Of a stretch of DNA of 64,000 nt, positions 63,201 to 64,000 are shown piece after piece. Under the pieces are notes generated by a model. The model did not search any database, was not told the origin of the DNA, and saw only the letters and a list, made by a program, of their open reading frames with translations. A program made the position numbers and the translations under genes. The DNA comes from Closterium sp. Naga37s-1 (Eukaryota > Streptophyta > Zygnematophyceae > Desmidiales > Closteriaceae). Location of the stretch: contig CANJKZ010000724.1 in assembly GCA_947471745.1 (NCBI GenBank), forward strand, positions 3,577,501 through 3,641,500, read 5' to 3'. Each line of letters begins with the position of its first letter. The first letter of the stretch is position 1.

Positions 63201-64000
63201 CCACCAGGCTCAGCACGCTCAGGTTCAGCACGCTCAGTACCTCGCGCAGGACCAGAGTCGACAGCTACCTCGACAGGCTCGACCGGGTCTACCTGGGAAA
63301 CACCTGAGGGAGTAGGACCCTGGGGAGGCAGGGGGTCTACCGAAGCAGCACCTGGCGCGAGGAAGAGCGGCGGAGGGGGAAGCGGGGCAGTGCGGTAGGG
63401 GAAGAGACGGTAAAAGGGGACCGACTCGTCAAAGGTGACGTCCTGAGAGGGGGAGACACGGCGCGAGGTGGGGTGGTAAAACTGCCAGCCAGGCGCGTCA
63501 GGGACAAAGCCCACGAAGACACAAGGAACGGCGCGGGAGGAGAGCTTGTCCGCGGACGTATCGCGGACAAAGGCACGAGATCCCCAGACACGGAACACAG
63601 ACGCATCGCCAACCGCTCCCGTCCAACGCAGTGTCGGCGAGGTCTCCGGAACGGAGACACGGGGCCAGATGTTGAGCTGATGCGCGGCGTACCGGACCGC
63701 AAACGGCCACAGAAAATGGGGGGCAGCCGCATGGATCAAGGAGGTACGAGCAACCTCCATGACCAAGCCAATGCGGCGCTCAGCAACCCCATTCTGCTGA
63801 GGAGAGGCCGGAAGCGTGAAGGTCTGCTCAATGCCCTCCCCCTGACAGAAGGCCTCCAAGAGGCCGGAGGAAAACTCACCACCTCTGTCAGAGTGCAGTC
63901 GCAGGACGGGAAGGTCCGTGCGAGAGCGCCTCTCCAGCTGGAGACGAGTAGTGCGGATCCAAGGGATCAAGACAGCAGGGACCTCTCCCTTGGTGCGCAA
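60239..64000 (-). CDS. C4 Pol: integrase core, linker, RT and RNase H
   Basis: 1253 codons open to the window edge. From 64000 down: integrase core (LRLHSDRGGEFSSGLLEAFC, NGVAERRIGLVMEVARTSLI, APHFLWPFAVRYAAHQLNIW, VGFVPDAPGWQFYHPTSR), repeats of GGAEPGGAE type (about 63260-63000), SSQQLREWYSRYCRRR, an Ala/Gly-rich run (about 62960-62530), Ser/Pro/Arg-rich sequence, then RT: MWIFRVKRPPGSPPVFKACY, LHSLDFSTTFLQGSLHEEIW, PVYGLRQAPREWHDTLRTTL, catalytic YVDD (61196-61207). RNase H: LTGHSDASWVDDQATQRSSQ, LSSSCEAEIYATAMAAQELR, LYVDNKAAIALCEEHRLEHR, RANTADIFTKALQ. The first integrase Asp lies beyond the window. The long plus-strand frames opposite the linker are shadows. Confidence 0.9.
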   Translation of the reverse strand: MRTKGEVPAVLIPWIRTTRLQLERRSRTDLPVLRLHSDRGGEFSSGLLEAFCQGEGIEQTFTLPASPQQNGVAERRIGLVMEVARTSLIHAAAPHFLWPFAVRYAAHQLNIWPRVSVPETSPTLRWTGAVGDASVFRVWGSRAFVRDTSADKLSSRAVPCVFVGFVPDAPGWQFYHPTSRRVSPSQDVTFDESVPFYRLFPYRTAPLPPPPLFLAPGAASVDPLPPQGPTPSGVSQVDPVEPVEVAVDSGPARGTERAEPERAEPGGAGSGSPEAGGAEPGVAETGGAEPGGAETAGAEPGGAETGGAVPGGAESGGSEPGGAAPGGVLSSQQLREWYSRYCRRRRGAVGAGGAIGAGAEGAEPTGVGVAADPGVGAGGAGATGPGGAGTSGTGAAGTGGATGAAGAGPAGGAAGAAGGPGAAGAAGGASGTGAGGAAGAGAAGGTRAAGGAASAGPAGGAAGASGGTGAAGGAEGVGAAAGGSGAVSAGSRGISRPRPYFVPLLQQVLGQPPPPCTAPSLECPPPVQSLSQLPPASPLPGPSPYTGPTGGLTERREPDSRPVSPESRSASPVRAARTGRRVPRPRPPAVPGTHQMALRPSTAPERVPLPSPPASSLPALADPESDSLRAASPTVTRLLATAVTDPSFESAAASALVAELVDFAAHCRLDYAASLVAESESESVCPPSVGGECALGTDVLEDRQEEFECFAAAVPHLVSMLIAPEGDPDAPDIPTPRSYAEAIAGEYSSQWQSAMDAEMASWKSTGTYVDEVPPPGANIVDGMWIFRVKRPPGSPPVFKACYVARGFSQREGVDFFQNFSPTPKMTTLRVLLHVAAQRDYELHSLDFSTTFLQGSLHEEIWLRRPPGFTGSFPPGTQWSLRRPVYGLRQAPREWHDTLRTTLAALGFAPSTADPSLFLRTDTSLPPFYILVYVDDLVFATADTEALAHVKLELQKRHTCTDLGELRSYLGLQITRDRARRTITLTQSHMVQQVLQRFGFTWSSAQATPLATGHSLSAPPSDKSVEPSGPYPELVGCLMYLMTCTRPDLAYPLGLLARYVAPGRHRKVHMDAAKRVLRYLCSTSGMGLVLGGRSSVVLTGHSDASWVDDQATQRSSQGYTFSLGSGSVSWRSTRSSSVLSSSCEAEIYATAMAAQELRWLTYVLTDLGEPPRSPPVLYVDNKAAIALCEEHRLEHRTKHIALRYFLARELQQRGQLRLRYVATRANTADIFTKALQSGDHQRFCTLLGTFPHLL

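Larger units (their letters stand above)
59881..64000 (-). mobile_element. Copia element C4, minus, continues past the window
   Basis: 3-prime LTR at 59881-60010 on the minus strand, a 3-prime untranslated stretch (60011-60238), then an open pol frame from 60239 to the window end. LTR start TGTCAAATGTCATATC, end GATTCTGACA. It lies within A2. The other LTR and gag would be beyond 64000, so target duplication cannot be checked. No break seen in the visible part. Confidence 0.88.

Noticed and set aside
62520-63398. Plus-strand frame of 292 codons rich in Ala and Pro
   Set aside because: It is the shadow of the GGAEP and Ala/Gly repeats in the minus-strand C4 linker.
1-64000. tRNA, rRNA and protein-coding host nuclear genes
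   Set aside because: I saw no tRNA-like cloverleaf core or rRNA sequence, and every long coding frame has retroelement motifs or is a shadow of one.

Overview
This is a eukaryotic nuclear, transposon-packed window, not bacterial. I recognise no host nuclear gene. Nearly every kilobase belongs to LTR retrotransposons, mostly Ty1/copia (order gag, protease, integrase, reverse transcriptase, RNase H), nested in and broken by one another. The only non-transposon genes I can name are plastid-type: rpl36, split in two, and a probable cemA start. They sit in AT-rich DNA that looks like plastid DNA moved into the nucleus. A green-lineage host (alga or early-diverging plant) fits; the species cannot be read from this.

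Three copia families dominate. Family A has LTRs of about 1.1 kb full of a GC-rich minisatellite; one near-complete copy (10205-17224) has a matching 5-base target duplication, and a second (55716-59880) is itself invaded. Family B has LTRs of about 1.1 kb, TGTTGGG...ACCAACA; its best copy is 28828-35667, and LTR and coding fragments fill 1-10204, 17225-19620, 23838-25467 and 35668-38893. Family C has tiny LTRs (about 130 bp), a kilobase of GC-rich tandem repeats before gag, glycine-rich Gag and a low-complexity linker between integrase and RT. Its copies are 25468-28161 (minus), 38894-39628 (minus), 40574-47378, 47700-55095 (two identical LTRs, very young) and 59881-64000 (minus, open pol frame, cut by the window edge). 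Minor parts are a fourth copia fragment (19621-20772), one Ty3/gypsy fragment on the minus strand (about 21521-23829), a possible solo LTR (21069-21466) and a clear solo LTR with target duplication (56644-58027).

Layout: 1-10204 family B scrap with family A pieces; 10205-17224 copy A1 inside a family B copy that resumes at 17225; 17225-19620 family B; 19621-23829 AT-richer older elements; 23838-25467 a second copy of 8467-10098; 25468-28161 family C; 28314-38893 family A scrap, copy B1 and an inverted duplicate of 2836-5606; 38894-40573 C and A scrap; 40574-47378 copy C2; 47379-55715 plastid DNA split by copy C3; 55716-59880 copy A2 with a solo LTR; 59881-64000 copy C4.

Most interesting: a very young copia element that landed inside rpl36 in plastid-derived DNA; two already rearranged segments duplicated elsewhere in the window (one inverted, 2.77 kb; one direct, 1.63 kb); a short LTR core shared by the otherwise unlike families B and C; and a family C integrase patch inside a family A element.
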